Part shown: piece after piece, positions 24,965-39,000 of the stretch
How the letters are laid out: the number at the start of each line of letters is the position of its first letter
How positions within the stretch are numbered: position 1 is the stretch's first letter
NCBI RefSeq assembly: GCF_050947335.1
Contig: NW_027473496.1
Location: forward strand, 186,001-250,000
Source of the DNA: Megachile rotundata
Lineage: Eukaryota; Arthropoda; Insecta; Hymenoptera; Megachilidae
Direction: 5' to 3'
DNA: 64,000 bases
Notes under the pieces: model-generated
What the model was told of the DNA's origin: nothing
Databases searched by the model: none
Seen by the model: the letters and a program-made list of their open reading frames with translations, nothing else
Position numbers and translations under genes: made by a program

Positions 24965-27900
24965 GAATTAGAGGCTGAATCGTGCGAAAATGAGCATAAT
25001 TCGTGCAAAACGAGCAAAATTGTTCATTGTGGTGTCGAATTGTGCTCAGATAGGATAACTTAACATAACTAGATAGTACAGAGTCGAATTACAGCGGATA
25101 TGTACGAATTAGAGGCTGAATCGTGCGAAAATGAGCATAATTCGTGCAAAACGAGCAAAATTGTTCATTGTGGTGTGGAATTGTGCTCAGATAGGATAAC
25201 TTAACATAACTAGATAGTACAGAGTCGAATTACAGCGGATATGTGCGAATTAGAGGCTGAATCGTGCGAAAATGAGCATAATTCGTGCAAAACGAGCAAA
25301 ATTGTTCATTGTGGTGTGGAATTGTGCTCAGATAGGATAACTTAACATAACTAGATAGTACAGAGTCGAATTACAGCGGATATGTGCGAATTAGAGGCTG
25401 AATCGTGCGAAAATGAGCATAATTCGTGCAAAACGAGCAAAATTGTTCATTGTGGTGTTGAATTGTGCTCAGTTACTATAACTTAACATGACTAGATAGT
25501 ACAGAGTCGAATTACAGCGGATATGTGCGAATTAGAGGCTGAATCGTGCGAAAATGAGCATAATTCGTGCAAAACGAGCAAAATTGTTCGTTGTGGTGTT
25601 GAATTGTGCTTAGATAGGATAACTTAACATAACTAGATAGTACAGACTCGAATTACAGCGGATATGTGCGAATTAGAGGCTGAATCGTGCGAAAATGAGC
25701 ATAATTCGTGCAAAACGAGCAAAATTGTTCATTGTGGTGTCGAATTGTGCTCAGATAGGATAACTTAACATAACTAGATAGTACAGAGTCGAATTACAGC
25801 GGATATGTGCGAATTAGAGGCTGAATCGTGCGAAAATGAGCATAATTCGTGCAAAACGAGCAAAATTGTTCATTGTGGTGTGGAATTGTGCTCAGATAGG
25901 ATAACTTAACATAACTAGATAGTACAGAGTCGAATTACAGCGGATATGTGCGAATTAGAGGCTGAATCGTGCGAAAATGAGCATAATTCGTGCAAAACGA
26001 GCAAAATTGTTCATTGTGGTGTTGAATTGTGCTCAGTCACGATAACTTAACATGACTAGATAGTACAGAGTCGAATTACAGCGGATATGTGCGAATTAGA
26101 GGCTGAATCGTGCGAAAATGAGCATAATTCGTGCAAAACGAGCAAAATTGTTCGTTGTGGTGTTGAATTGTGCTTAGATAGGATAACTTAACATAACTAG
26201 ATAGTACAGAGTCGAATTACAGCGGATATGTGCGAATTAGAGGCTGAATCGTGCGAAAATGAGCATAATTCGTTCAAAACGAGCAAAATTGTTCGTTGTG
26301 GTGTTGAATTGTGCTCAGATAGGATAACTTAACATAACTAGATAGTACAGAGTCGAATTACAGCGGATATGTGCGAATTAGAGGCTGAATCGTGCGAAAA
26401 TGAGCATAATTCGTTCAAAACGAGCAAAATTGTTCGTTGTGGTGTTGAATTGTGCTCAGATAGGATAACTTAACATAACTAGATAGTACAGAGTCGAATT
26501 ACAGCGGATATGTGCGAATTAGAGGCTGAATCGTGCGAAAATGAGCGTAATTCGTTCAAAACGATCAAAATTGTTCATTGTGGTGTTGAATTGTGCTCAG
26601 TTACTATAACTTAACATGACTAGATAGTACAGAGTCGAATTACAGCGGATATGTGCGAATTAGAGGCTGAATCGTGCGAAAATGAGCATAATTCGTGCAA
26701 AACGAGCAAAATTGTTCATTGTGGTGTGGAATTGTGCTCAGATAGGATAACTTAACATAACTAGATAGTACAGAGTCGAATTACAGCGGATATGTGCGAA
26801 TTAGAGGCTGATCATGCGAAAATGAGCATAATTCGTGCAAAACGAGCAAAATTGTTCATTGTGGCGTTGAATTGTGCTCAGATAGGATAACTTAACATAA
26901 CTAGATAGAACAGAGACGAATTACAGCGGATATGTGCGAATTAGAGGCTGAATCGTGCGAAAATGAGCATAATTCGTTCAAAACGATCAAAATTGTTCAT
27001 TGTGGTGTTGAATTGTGCTCAGTCACGATAACTTAACATGACTAGATAGTACAGAGTCGAATTACAGCGGATATGTGCGAATTAGAGGCTGAATCGTGCG
27101 AAAATGAGCATAATTCGTGCAAAACGAGCAAAATTGTTCGTTGTGGTGTTGAATTGTGCTTAGATAGGATAACTTAACATAACTAGATAGTACAGAGTCG
27201 AATTACAGCGGATATGTGCGAATTAGAGGCTGAATCGTGCGAAGATGAGCATAATTCGTGCAAAACGAGCAAAATTGTTCATTGTGGTGTCGAATTGTGC
27301 TCAGATAGGATAACTTAACATAACTAGATAGTACAGAGTCGAATTACAGCGGATATGTGCGAATTAGAGGCTGAATCGTGCGAAAATGAGCATAATTCGT
27401 GCAAAACGAGCAAAATTGTTCATTGTGGTGTGGAATTGTGCTCAGATAGGATAACTTAACATAACTAGATAGAACAGAGACGAATTACAGCGGATATGTG
27501 CGAATTAGAGGCTGAATCGTGCGAAAATGAGCATAATTCGTTCAAAACGATCAAAATTGTTCATTGTGGTGTTGAATTGTGCTCAGTCACGATAACTTAA
27601 CATGACTAGATAGTACAGAGTCGAATTACAGCGGATATGTGCGAATTAGAGGCTGAATCGTGCGAAAATGAGCATAATTCGTGCAAACGAGCAAAATTGT
27701 TCATTGTGGTGTTGAATTGTGCTCAGATAGGATAACTTAACATAACTAGATAGAACAGAGACGAATTACAGCGGATATGTGCGAATTAGAGGCTGAATCG
27801 TGCGAAAATGAGCATAATTCGTTCAAAACGATCAAAATTGTTCATTGTGGTGTTGAATTGTGCTCAGTCACGATAACTTAACATGACTAGATAGTACAGA

Positions 27901-28064
27901 GTCGAATTACAGCGGATATGTGCGAATTAGAGGCTGAATCGTGCGAAAATGAGCATAATTCGTGCAAAACGAGCAAAATTGTTCGTTGTGGTGTTGAATT
28001 GTGCTTAGATAGGATAACTTAACATAACTAGATAGTACAGAGTCGAATTACAGCGGATATGTGC
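24965..28064 (+). repeat. Domain 2 left mosaic (22 monomers)
   Basis: These monomers are rearranged relatives of the 8-kb repeat to the right. The trio CGTTCA, CGTTCA, GAGCGTAATTC at 26234-26656 recurs at 28629-29051, an offset of 2395 bp (17 monomers less two deleted bases). It contains two of the eight 140-bp monomers: 26798, with a private TGATCATGCG deletion, and 27643, with AAACGAG. Confidence 0.8.
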
Positions 28065-31000
28065 GAATTAGAGGCTGAATCGTGCGAAGATGAGCATAAT
28101 TCGTGCAAAACGAGCAAAATTGTTCATTGTGGTGTCGAATTGTGCTCAGATAGGATAACTTAACATAACTAGATAGTACAGAGTCGAATTACAGCGGATA
28201 TGTGCGAATTAGAGGCTGAATCGTGCGAAAATGAGCATAATTCGTGCAAAACGAGCAAAATTGTTCATTGTGGTGTGGAATTGTGCTCAGATAGGATAAC
28301 TTAACATAACTAGATAGTACAGAGTCGAATTACAGCGGATATGTGCGAATTAGAGGCTGAATCGTGCGAAAATGAGCATAATTCGTGCAAAACGAGCAAA
28401 ATTGTTCATTGTGGTGTCGAATTGTGCTTAGATAGGATAACTTAACATAACTAGATAGTACAGAGTCGAATTACAGCGGATATGTGCGAATTAGAGGCTG
28501 AATCGTGCGAAAATGAGCATAATTCGTGCAAAACGAGCAAAATTGTTCATTGTGGTGTCGAATTGTGCTTAGATAGGATAACTTAACATAACTAGATAGT
28601 ACAGAGTCGAATTACAGCGGATATGTGCGAATTAGAGGCTGAATCGTGCGAAAATGAGCATAATTCGTTCAAAACGAGCAAAATTGTTCGTTGTGGTGTT
28701 GAATTGTGCTCAGATAGGATAACTTAACATAACTAGATAGTACAGAGTCGAATTACAGCGGATATGTGCGAATTAGAGGCTGAATCGTGCGAAAATGAGC
28801 ATAATTCGTTCAAAACGAGCAAAATTGTTCGTTGTGGTGTTGAATTGTGCTCAGATAGGATAACTTAACATAACTAGATAGTACAGAGTCGAATTACAGC
28901 GGATATGTGCGAATTAGAGGCTGAATCGTGCGAAAATGAGCGTAATTCGTTCAAAACGATCAAAATTGTTCATTGTGGTGTTGAATTGTGCTCAGTTACT
29001 ATAACTTAACATGACTAGATAGTACAGAGTCGAATTACAGCGGATATGTGCGAATTAGAGGCTGAATCGTGCGAAAATGAGCATAATTCGTGCAAAACGA
29101 GCAAAATTGTTCATTGTGGTGTTGAATTGTGCTCAGTTACTATAACTTAACATGACTAGATAGTACAGAGTCGAATTACAGCGGATATGTGCGAATTAGA
29201 GGCTGAATCGTGCGAAAATGAGCATAATTCGTGCAAAACGAGCAAAATTGTTCGTTGTGGTGTTGAATTGTGCTTAGATAGGATAACTTAACATAACTAG
29301 ATAGTACAGACTCGAATTACAGCGGATATGTGCGAATTAGAGGCTGAATCGTGCGAAAATGAGCATAATTCGTGCAAAACGAGCAAAATTGTTCATTGTG
29401 GTGTGGAATTGTGCTCAGATAGGATAACTTAACATAACTAGATAGTACAGAGTCGAATTACAGCGGATATGTGCGAATTAGAGGCTGAATCGTGCGAAAA
29501 TGAGCATAATTCGTGCAAAACGAGCAAAATTGTTCATTGTGGTGTGGAATTGTGCTCAGATAGGATAACTTAACATAACTAGATAGTACAGAGTCGAATT
29601 ACAGCGGATATGTGCGAATTAGAGGCTGAATCGTGCGAAAATGAGCATAATTCGTGCAAAACGAGCAAAATTGTTCATTGTGGTGTCGAATTGTGCTCAG
29701 ATAGGATAACTTAACATAACTAGATAGTACAGAGTCGAATTACAGCGGATATGTACGAATTAGAGGCTGAATCGTGCGAAAATGAGCATAATTCGTGCAA
29801 AACGAGCAAAATTGTTCATTGTGGTGTGGAATTGTGCGCAGATAGGATAACTTAACATAACTAGATAGTACAGAGTCGAATTACAGCGGATATGTGCGAA
29901 TTAGAGGCTGAATCGTGCGAAAATGAGCATAATTCGTGCAAAACGAGCAAAATTGTTCATTGTGGTGTTGAATTGTGCTCAGATAGGATAACTTAACATA
30001 ACTAGATAGAACAGAGACGAATTACAGCGGATATGTGCGAATTAGAGGCTGAATCGTGCGAAAATGAGCATAATTCGTTCAAAACGATCAAAATTGTTCA
30101 TTGTGGTGTCGAATTGTGCTCAGATAGGATAACTTAACATAACTAAATAGTACAGAGTCGAATTACAGCGGATATGTGCGAATTAGAGGCTGAATCGTGC
30201 GAAAATGAGCATAATTCGTGCAAAACGAGCAAAATTGTTCATTGTGGTGTGGAATTGTGCTCAGATAGGATAACTTAACATAACTAGATAGTACAGAGTC
30301 GAATTACAGCGGATATGTGCGAATTAGAGGCTGAATCGTGCGAAAATGAGCATAATTCGTGCAAAACGAGCAAAATTGTTCATTGTGGTGACGAATTGTG
30401 CTCAGATAGGATAACTTAACATAACTAGATAGTACAGAGTCGAATTACAGCGGATATGTACGAATTAGAGGCTGAATCGTGCGAAAATGAGCATAATTCG
30501 TGCAAAACGAGCAAAATTGTTCATTGTGGTGTGGAATTGTGCTCAGATAGGATAACTTAACATAACTAGATAGAACAGAGACGAATTACAGCGGATATGT
30601 GCGAATTAGAGGCTGAATCGTGCGAAAATGAGCATAATTCGTTCAAAACGATCAAAATTGTTCATTGTGGTGTTGAATTGTGCTCAGTCACGATAACTTA
30701 ACATGACTAGATAGTACAGAGTCGAATTACAGCGGATATGTGCGAATTAGAGGCTGAATCGTGCGAAAATGAGCATAATTCGTGCAAACGAGCAAAATTG
30801 TTCATTGTGGTGTTGAATTGTGCTCAGATAGGATAACTTAACATAACTAGATAGAACAGAGACGAATTACAGCGGATATGTGCGAATTAGAGGCTGAATC
30901 GTGCGAAAATGAGCATAATTCGTTCAAAACGATCAAAATTGTTCATTGTGGTGTTGAATTGTGCTCAGTCACGATAACTTAACATGACTAGATAGTACAG

Positions 31001-34000
31001 AGTCGAATTACAGCGGATATGTGCGAATTAGAGGCTGAATCGTGCGAAAATGAGCATAATTCGTGCAAACGAGCAAAATTGTTCATTGTGGTGTTGAATT
31101 GTGCTCAGATAGGATAACTTAACATAACTAGATAGAACAGAGACGAATTACAGCGGATATGTGCGAATTAGAGGCTGAATCGTGCGAAAATGAGCATAAT
31201 TCGTTCAAAACGATCAAAATTGTTCATTGTGGTGTTGAATTGTGCTCAGTCACGATAACTTAACATGACTAGATAGTACAGAGTCGAATTACAGCGGATA
31301 TGTGCGAATTAGAGGCTGAATCGTGCGAAAATGAGCATAATTCGTGCAAAACGAGCAAAATTGTTCGTTGTGGTGTTGAATTGTGCTTAGATAGGATAAC
31401 TTAACATAACTAGATAGTACAGAGTCGAATTACAGCGGATATGTGCGAATTAGAGGCTGAATCGTGCGAAGATGAGCATAATTCGTGCAAAACGAGCAAA
31501 ATTGTTCATTGTGGTGTCGAATTGTGCTCAGATAGGATAACTTAACATAACTAGATAGTACAGAGTCGAATTACAGCGGATATGTGCGAATTAGAGGCTG
31601 AATCGTGCGAAAATGAGCATAATTCGTGCAAAACGAGCAAAATTGTTCATTGTGGTGTGGAATTGTGCTCAGATAGGATAACTTAACATAACTAGATAGT
31701 ACAGAGTCGAATTACAGCGGATATGTGCGAATTAGAGGCTGAATCGTGCGAAAATGAGCATAATTCGTGCAAAACGAGCAAAATTGTTCATTGTGGTGTC
31801 GAATTGTGCTCAGATAGGATAACTTAACATAACTAGATAGTACAGAGTCGAATTACAGCGGATATGTGCGAATTAGAGGCTGAATCGTGCGAAAATGAGC
31901 GTAATTCGTTCAAAACGATCAAAATTGTTCATTGTGGTGTTGAATTGTGCTCAGTTACTATAACTTAACATGACTAGATAGTACAGAGTCGAATTACAGC
32001 GGATATGTGCGAATTAGAGGCTGAATCGTGCGAAAATGAGCATAATTCGTGCAAAACGAGCAAAATTGTTCGTTGTGGTGTTGAATTGTGCTTAGATAGG
32101 ATAACTTAACATAACTAGATAGTACAGACTCGAATTACAGCGGATATGTGCGAATTAGAGGCTGAATCGTGCGAAAATGAGCATAATTCGTGCAAAACGA
32201 GCAAAATTGTTCATTGTGGTGTGGAATTGTGCTCAGATAGGATAACTTAACATAACTAGATAGTACAGAGTCGAATTACAGCGGATATGTGCGAATTAGA
32301 GGCTGAATCGTGCGAAAATGAGCATAATTCGTGCAAAACGAGCAAAATTGTTCATTGTGGTGTCGAATTGTGCTCAGATAGGATAACTTAACATAACTAG
32401 ATAGTACAGAGTCGAATTACAGCGGATATGTACGAATTAGAGGCTGAATCGTGCGAAAATGAGCATAATTCGTGCAAAACGAGCAAAATTGTTCGTTGTG
32501 GTGTTGAATTGTGCTTAGATAGGATAACTTAACATAACTAGATAGTACAGAGTCGAATTACAGCGGATATGTGCGAATTAGAGGCTGAATCGTGCGAAGA
32601 TGAGCATAATTCGTGCAAAACGAGCAAAATTGTTCATTGTGGTGTCGAATTGTGCTCAGATAGGATAACTTAACATAACTAGATAGTACAGAGTCGAATT
32701 ACAGCGGATATGTGCGAATTAGAGGCTGAATCGTGCGAAAATGAGCATAATTCGTGCAAAACGAGCAAAATTGTTCATTGTGGTGTGGAATTGTGCTCAG
32801 ATAGGATAACTTAATATAACTAGATAGTACAGAGTCGAATTACAGCGGATATGTACGAATTAGAGGCTGAATCGTGCGAAAATGAGCATAATTCGTGCAA
32901 AACGAGCAAAATTGTTCATTGTGGTGTGGAATTGTGCTCAGATAGGATAACTTAACATAACTAGATAGTACAGAGTCGAATTACAGCGGATATGTGCGAA
33001 TTAGAGGCTGAATCGTGCGAAAATGAGCATAATTCGTGCAAAACGAGCAAAATTGTTCATTGTGGCGTTGAATTGTGCTCAGATAGGATAACTTAACATA
33101 ACTAGATAGAACAGAGACGAATTACAGCGGATATGTGCGAATTAGAGGCTGAATCGTGCGAAAATGAGCATAATTCGTGCAAAACGAGCAAAATTGTTCA
33201 TTGTGGTGTTGAATTGTGCTCAGTTACTATAACTTAACATGACTAGATAGTACAGAGTCGAATTACAGCGGATATGTGCGAATTAGAGGCTGAATCGTGC
33301 GAAAATGAGCATAATTCGTGCAAAACGAGCAAAATTGTTCGTTGTGGTGTTGAATTGTGCTTAGATAGGATAACTTAACATAACTAGATAGTACAGACTC
33401 GAATTACAGCGGATATGTGCGAATTAGAGGCTGAATCGTGCGAAAATGAGCATAATTCGTGCAAAACGAGCAAAATTGTTCATTGTGGTGTCGAATTGTG
33501 CTCAGATAGGATAACTTAACATAACTAGATAGTACAGAGTGGAATTACAGCGGATATGTGCTAATTAGAGGCTGAATCGTGCGAAAATGAGCATAATTCG
33601 TGCAAAACGAGCAAAATTGTTCATTGTGGTGTGGAATTGTGCTCAGATAGGATAACTTAACATAACTAGATAGTACAGAGTCGAATTACAGCGGATATGT
33701 GCGAATTAGAGGCTGAATCGTGCGAAAATGAGCATAATTCGTGCAAAACGAGCAAAATTGTTCATTGTGGTGTCGAATTGTGCTCAGATAGGATAACTTA
33801 ACATAACTAGATAGTACAGAGTCGAATTACAGCGGATATGTACGGATTAGAGGCTGAATCGTGCGAAAATGAGCATAATTCGTGCAAAACGAGCAAAATT
33901 GTTCATTGTGGTGTGGAATTGTTCTCAGATAGGATAACTTAACATAACTAGATAGTACAGAGTCGAATTACAGCGGATATGTGCGAATTAGAGGCTGAAT

Positions 34001-36099
34001 CGTGCGAAAATGAGCATAATTCGTGCAAAACGAGCAAAATTGTTCATTGTGGTGTTGAATTGTGCTCAGATAGGATAACTTAACATAACTAGATAGAACA
34101 GAGACGAATTACAGCGGATATGTGCGAATTAGAGGCTGAATCGTGCGAAAATGAGCATAATTCGTGCAAAACGAGCAAAATTGTTCATTGTGGCGTTGAA
34201 TTGTGCTCAGATAGGATAACTTAACATAACTAGATAGAACAGAGACGAATTACAGCGGATATGTGCGAATTAGAGGCTGAATCGTGCGAAAATGAGCATA
34301 ATTCGTGCAAAACGAGCAAAATTGTTCGTTGTGGTGTTGAATTGTGCTTAGATAGGATAACTTAACATAACTAGATAGTACAGAGTCGAATTACAGCGGA
34401 TATGTGCGAATTAGAGGCTGAATCGTGCGAAGATGAGCATAATTCGTGCAAAACGAGCAAAATTGTTCATTGTGGTGTCGAATTGTGCTCAGATAGGATA
34501 ACTTAACATAACTAGATAGTACAGAGTCGAATTACAGCGGATATGTGCGAATTAGAGGCTGAATCGTGCGAAAATGAGCATAATTCGTGCAAAACGAGCA
34601 AAATTGTTCATTGTGGTGTTGAATTGTGCTCAGTTACTATAACTTAACATGACTAGATAGTACAGAGTCGAATTACAGCGGATATGTGCGAATTAGAGGC
34701 TGAATCGTGCGAAAATGAGCATAATTCGTGCAAAACGAGCAAAATTGTTCGTTGTGGTGTTGAATTGTGCTTAGATAGGATAACTTAACATAACTAGATA
34801 GTACAGACTCGAATTACAGCGGATATGTGCGAATTAGAGGCTGAATCGTGCGAAAATGAGCATAATTCGTGCAAAACGAGCAAAATTGTTCATTGTGGTG
34901 TCGAATTGTGCTCAGATAGGATAACTTAACATAACTAGATAGTACAGAGTCGAATTACAGCGGATATGTGCGAATTAGAGGCTGAATCGTGCGAAAATGA
35001 GCATAATTCGTGCAAAACGAGCAAAATTGTTCATTGTGGTGTGGAATTGTGCTCAGATAGGATAACTTAACATAACTAGATAGTACAGAGTCGAATTACA
35101 GCGGATATGTGCGAATTAGAGGCTGAATCGTGCGAAAATGAGCATAATTCGTGCAAAACGAGCAAAATTGTTCATTGTGGTGTCGAATTGTGCTCAGATA
35201 GGATAACTTAACATAACTAGATAGTACAGAGTCGAATTACAGCGGATATGTACGAATTAGAGGCTGAATCGTGCGAAAATGAGCATAATTCGTGCAAAAC
35301 GAGCAAAATTGTTCATTGTGGTGTGGAATTGTGCTCAGATAGGATAACTTAACATAACTAGATAGTACAGAGTCGAATTACAGCGGATATGTGCGAATTA
35401 GAGGCTGAATCGTGCGAAAATGAGCATAATTCGTGCAAAACGAGCAAAATTGTTCATTGTGGTGTTGAATTGTGCTCAGATAGGATAACTTAACATAACT
35501 AGATAGAACAGAGACGAATTACAGCGAATATGTGCGAATTAGAGGCTGAATCGTGCGAAAATGAGCATAATTCGTTCAAAACGATCAAAATTGTTCATTG
35601 TGGTGTTGAATTGTGCTCAGTCACGATAACTTAACATGACTAGATAGTACAGAGTCGAATTACAGCGGATATGTGCGAATTAGAGGCTGAATCGTGCGAA
35701 AATGAGCATAATTCGTGCAAAACGAGCAAAATTGTTCGTTGTGGTGTTGAATTGTGCTTAGATAGGATAACTTAACATAACTAGATAGTACAGAGTCGAA
35801 TTACAGCGGATATGTGCGAATTAGAGGCTGAATCGTGCGAAGATGAGCATAATTCGTGCAAAACGAGCAAAATTGTTCATTGTGGTGTCGAATTGTGCTC
35901 AGATAGGATAACTTAACATAACTAGATAGTACAGAGTCGAATTACAGCGGATATGTGCGAATTAGAGGCTGAATCGTGCGAAAATGAGCATAATTCGTGC
36001 AAAACGAGCAAAATTGTTCATTGTGGTGTGGAATTGTGCTCAGATAGGATAACTTAACATAACTAGATAGTACAGAGTCGAATTACAGCGGATATGTGC
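28065..36099 (+). repeat. 57-monomer HOR, copy 1 of 8-kb tandem duplication
   Basis: The block is 8035 bp, 57 x 141 less two bases for the 140-bp monomers at 30744 and 31025. It starts with a GAAGATGAG monomer. Rare markers in order are GCGCAGATAG (29838), ACTAAATAG (30146), GGTGACGAATT (30391), TTAATATAAC (32815), GAGTGGAATT with TGCTAATTAG (33541), TACGGATTAG (33845), GTTCTCAG and GCGAATATG (35527). Every one recurs in copy 2. Smaller repeated groups inside the block show that it was itself assembled from older HORs. Confidence 0.95.
30744..30883 (+). repeat. 140-bp monomer (one A deleted), representative
   Basis: GTGCAAACGAGC replaces GTGCAAAACGAGC, shifting the CENP-B-box-like spacing by one base. 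The same deletion is at 27643, 31025, 38779, 39060, 46553 and 46693. The eighth 140-bp monomer (26798) has a different deletion. All are in domain 2, usually between CAGTCACGAT monomers, so the deletion marks one lineage that was amplified and then copied by the 8-kb duplication. Confidence 0.9.
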
Positions 36100-39000
36100 G
36101 AATTAGAGGCTGAATCGTGCGAAGATGAGCATAATTCGTGCAAAACGAGCAAAATTGTTCATTGTGGTGTCGAATTGTGCTCAGATAGGATAACTTAACA
36201 TAACTAGATAGTACAGAGTCGAATTACAGCGGATATGTGCGAATTAGAGGCTGAATCGTGCGAAAATGAGCATAATTCGTGCAAAACGAGCAAAATTGTT
36301 CATTGTGGTGTGGAATTGTGCTCAGATAGGATAACTTAACATAACTAGATAGTACAGAGTCGAATTACAGCGGATATGTGCGAATTAGAGGCTGAATCGT
36401 GCGAAAATGAGCATAATTCGTGCAAAACGAGCAAAATTGTTCATTGTGGTGTCGAATTGTGCTTAGATAGGATAACTTAACATAACTAGATAGTACAGAG
36501 TCGAATTACAGCGGATATGTGCGAATTAGAGGCTGAATCGTGCGAAAATGAGCATAATTCGTGCAAAACGAGCAAAATTGTTCATTGTGGTGTCGAATTG
36601 TGCTTAGATAGGATAACTTAACATAACTAGATAGTACAGAGTCGAATTACAGCGGATATGTGCGAATTAGAGGCTGAATCGTGCGAAAATGAGCATAATT
36701 CGTTCAAAACGAGCAAAATTGTTCGTTGTGGTGTTGAATTGTGCTCAGATAGGATAACTTAACATAACTAGATAGTACAGAGTCGAATTACAGCGGATAT
36801 GTGCGAATTAGAGGCTGAATCGTGCGAAAATGAGCATAATTCGTTCAAAACGAGCAAAATTGTTCGTTGTGGTGTTGAATTGTGCTCAGATAGGATAACT
36901 TAACATAACTAGATAGTACAGAGTCGAATTACAGCGGATATGTGCGAATTAGAGGCTGAATCGTGCGAAAATGAGCGTAATTCGTTCAAAACGATCAAAA
37001 TTGTTCATTGTGGTGTTGAATTGTGCTCAGTTACTATAACTTAACATGACTAGATAGTACAGAGTCGAATTACAGCGGATATGTGCGAATTAGAGGCTGA
37101 ATCGTGCGAAAATGAGCATAATTCGTGCAAAACGAGCAAAATTGTTCATTGTGGTGTTGAATTGTGCTCAGTTACTATAACTTAACATGACTAGATAGTA
37201 CAGAGTCGAATTACAGCGGATATGTGCGAATTAGAGGCTGAATCGTGCGAAAATGAGCATAATTCGTGCAAAACGAGCAAAATTGTTCGTTGTGGTGTTG
37301 AATTGTGCTTAGATAGGATAACTTAACATAACTAGATAGTACAGACTCGAATTACAGCGGATATGTGCGAATTAGAGGCTGAATCGTGCGAAAATGAGCA
37401 TAATTCGTGCAAAACGAGCAAAATTGTTCATTGTGGTGTGGAATTGTGCTCAGATAGGATAACTTAACATAACTAGATAGTACAGAGTCGAATTACAGCG
37501 GATATGTGCGAATTAGAGGCTGAATCGTGCGAAAATGAGCATAATTCGTGCAAAACGAGCAAAATTGTTCATTGTGGTGTGGAATTGTGCTCAGATAGGA
37601 TAACTTAACATAACTAGATAGTACAGAGTCGAATTACAGCGGATATGTGCGAATTAGAGGCTGAATCGTGCGAAAATGAGCATAATTCGTGCAAAACGAG
37701 CAAAATTGTTCATTGTGGTGTCGAATTGTGCTCAGATAGGATAACTTAACATAACTAGATAGTACAGAGTCGAATTACAGCGGATATGTACGAATTAGAG
37801 GCTGAATCGTGCGAAAATGAGCATAATTCGTGCAAAACGAGCAAAATTGTTCATTGTGGTGTGGAATTGTGCGCAGATAGGATAACTTAACATAACTAGA
37901 TAGTACAGAGTCGAATTACAGCGGATATGTGCGAATTAGAGGCTGAATCGTGCGAAAATGAGCATAATTCGTGCAAAACGAGCAAAATTGTTCATTGTGG
38001 TGTTGAATTGTGCTCAGATAGGATAACTTAACATAACTAGATAGAACAGAGACGAATTACAGCGGATATGTGCGAATTAGAGGCTGAATCGTGCGAAAAT
38101 GAGCATAATTCGTTCAAAACGATCAAAATTGTTCATTGTGGTGTCGAATTGTGCTCAGATAGGATAACTTAACATAACTAAATAGTACAGAGTCGAATTA
38201 CAGCGGATATGTGCGAATTAGAGGCTGAATCGTGCGAAAATGAGCATAATTCGTGCAAAACGAGCAAAATTGTTCATTGTGGTGTGGAATTGTGCTCAGA
38301 TAGGATAACTTAACATAACTAGATAGTACAGAGTCGAATTACAGCGGATATGTGCGAATTAGAGGCTGAATCGTGCGAAAATGAGCATAATTCGTGCAAA
38401 ACGAGCAAAATTGTTCATTGTGGTGACGAATTGTGCTCAGATAGGATAACTTAACATAACTAGATAGTACAGAGTCGAATTACAGCGGATATGTACGAAT
38501 TAGAGGCTGAATCGTGCGAAAATGAGCATAATTCGTGCAAAACGAGCAAAATTGTTCATTGTGGTGTGGAATTGTGCTCAGATAGGATAACTTAACATAA
38601 CTAGATAGAACAGAGACGAATTACAGCGGATATGTGCGAATTAGAGGCTGAATCGTGCGAAAATGAGCATAATTCGTTCAAAACGATCAAAATTGTTCAT
38701 TGTGGTGTTGAATTGTGCTCAGTCACGATAACTTAACATGACTAGATAGTACAGAGTCGAATTACAGCGGATATGTGCGAATTAGAGGCTGAATCGTGCG
38801 AAAATGAGCATAATTCGTGCAAACGAGCAAAATTGTTCATTGTGGTGTTGAATTGTGCTCAGATAGGATAACTTAACATAACTAGATAGAACAGAGACGA
38901 ATTACAGCGGATATGTGCGAATTAGAGGCTGAATCGTGCGAAAATGAGCATAATTCGTTCAAAACGATCAAAATTGTTCATTGTGGTGTTGAATTGTGCT

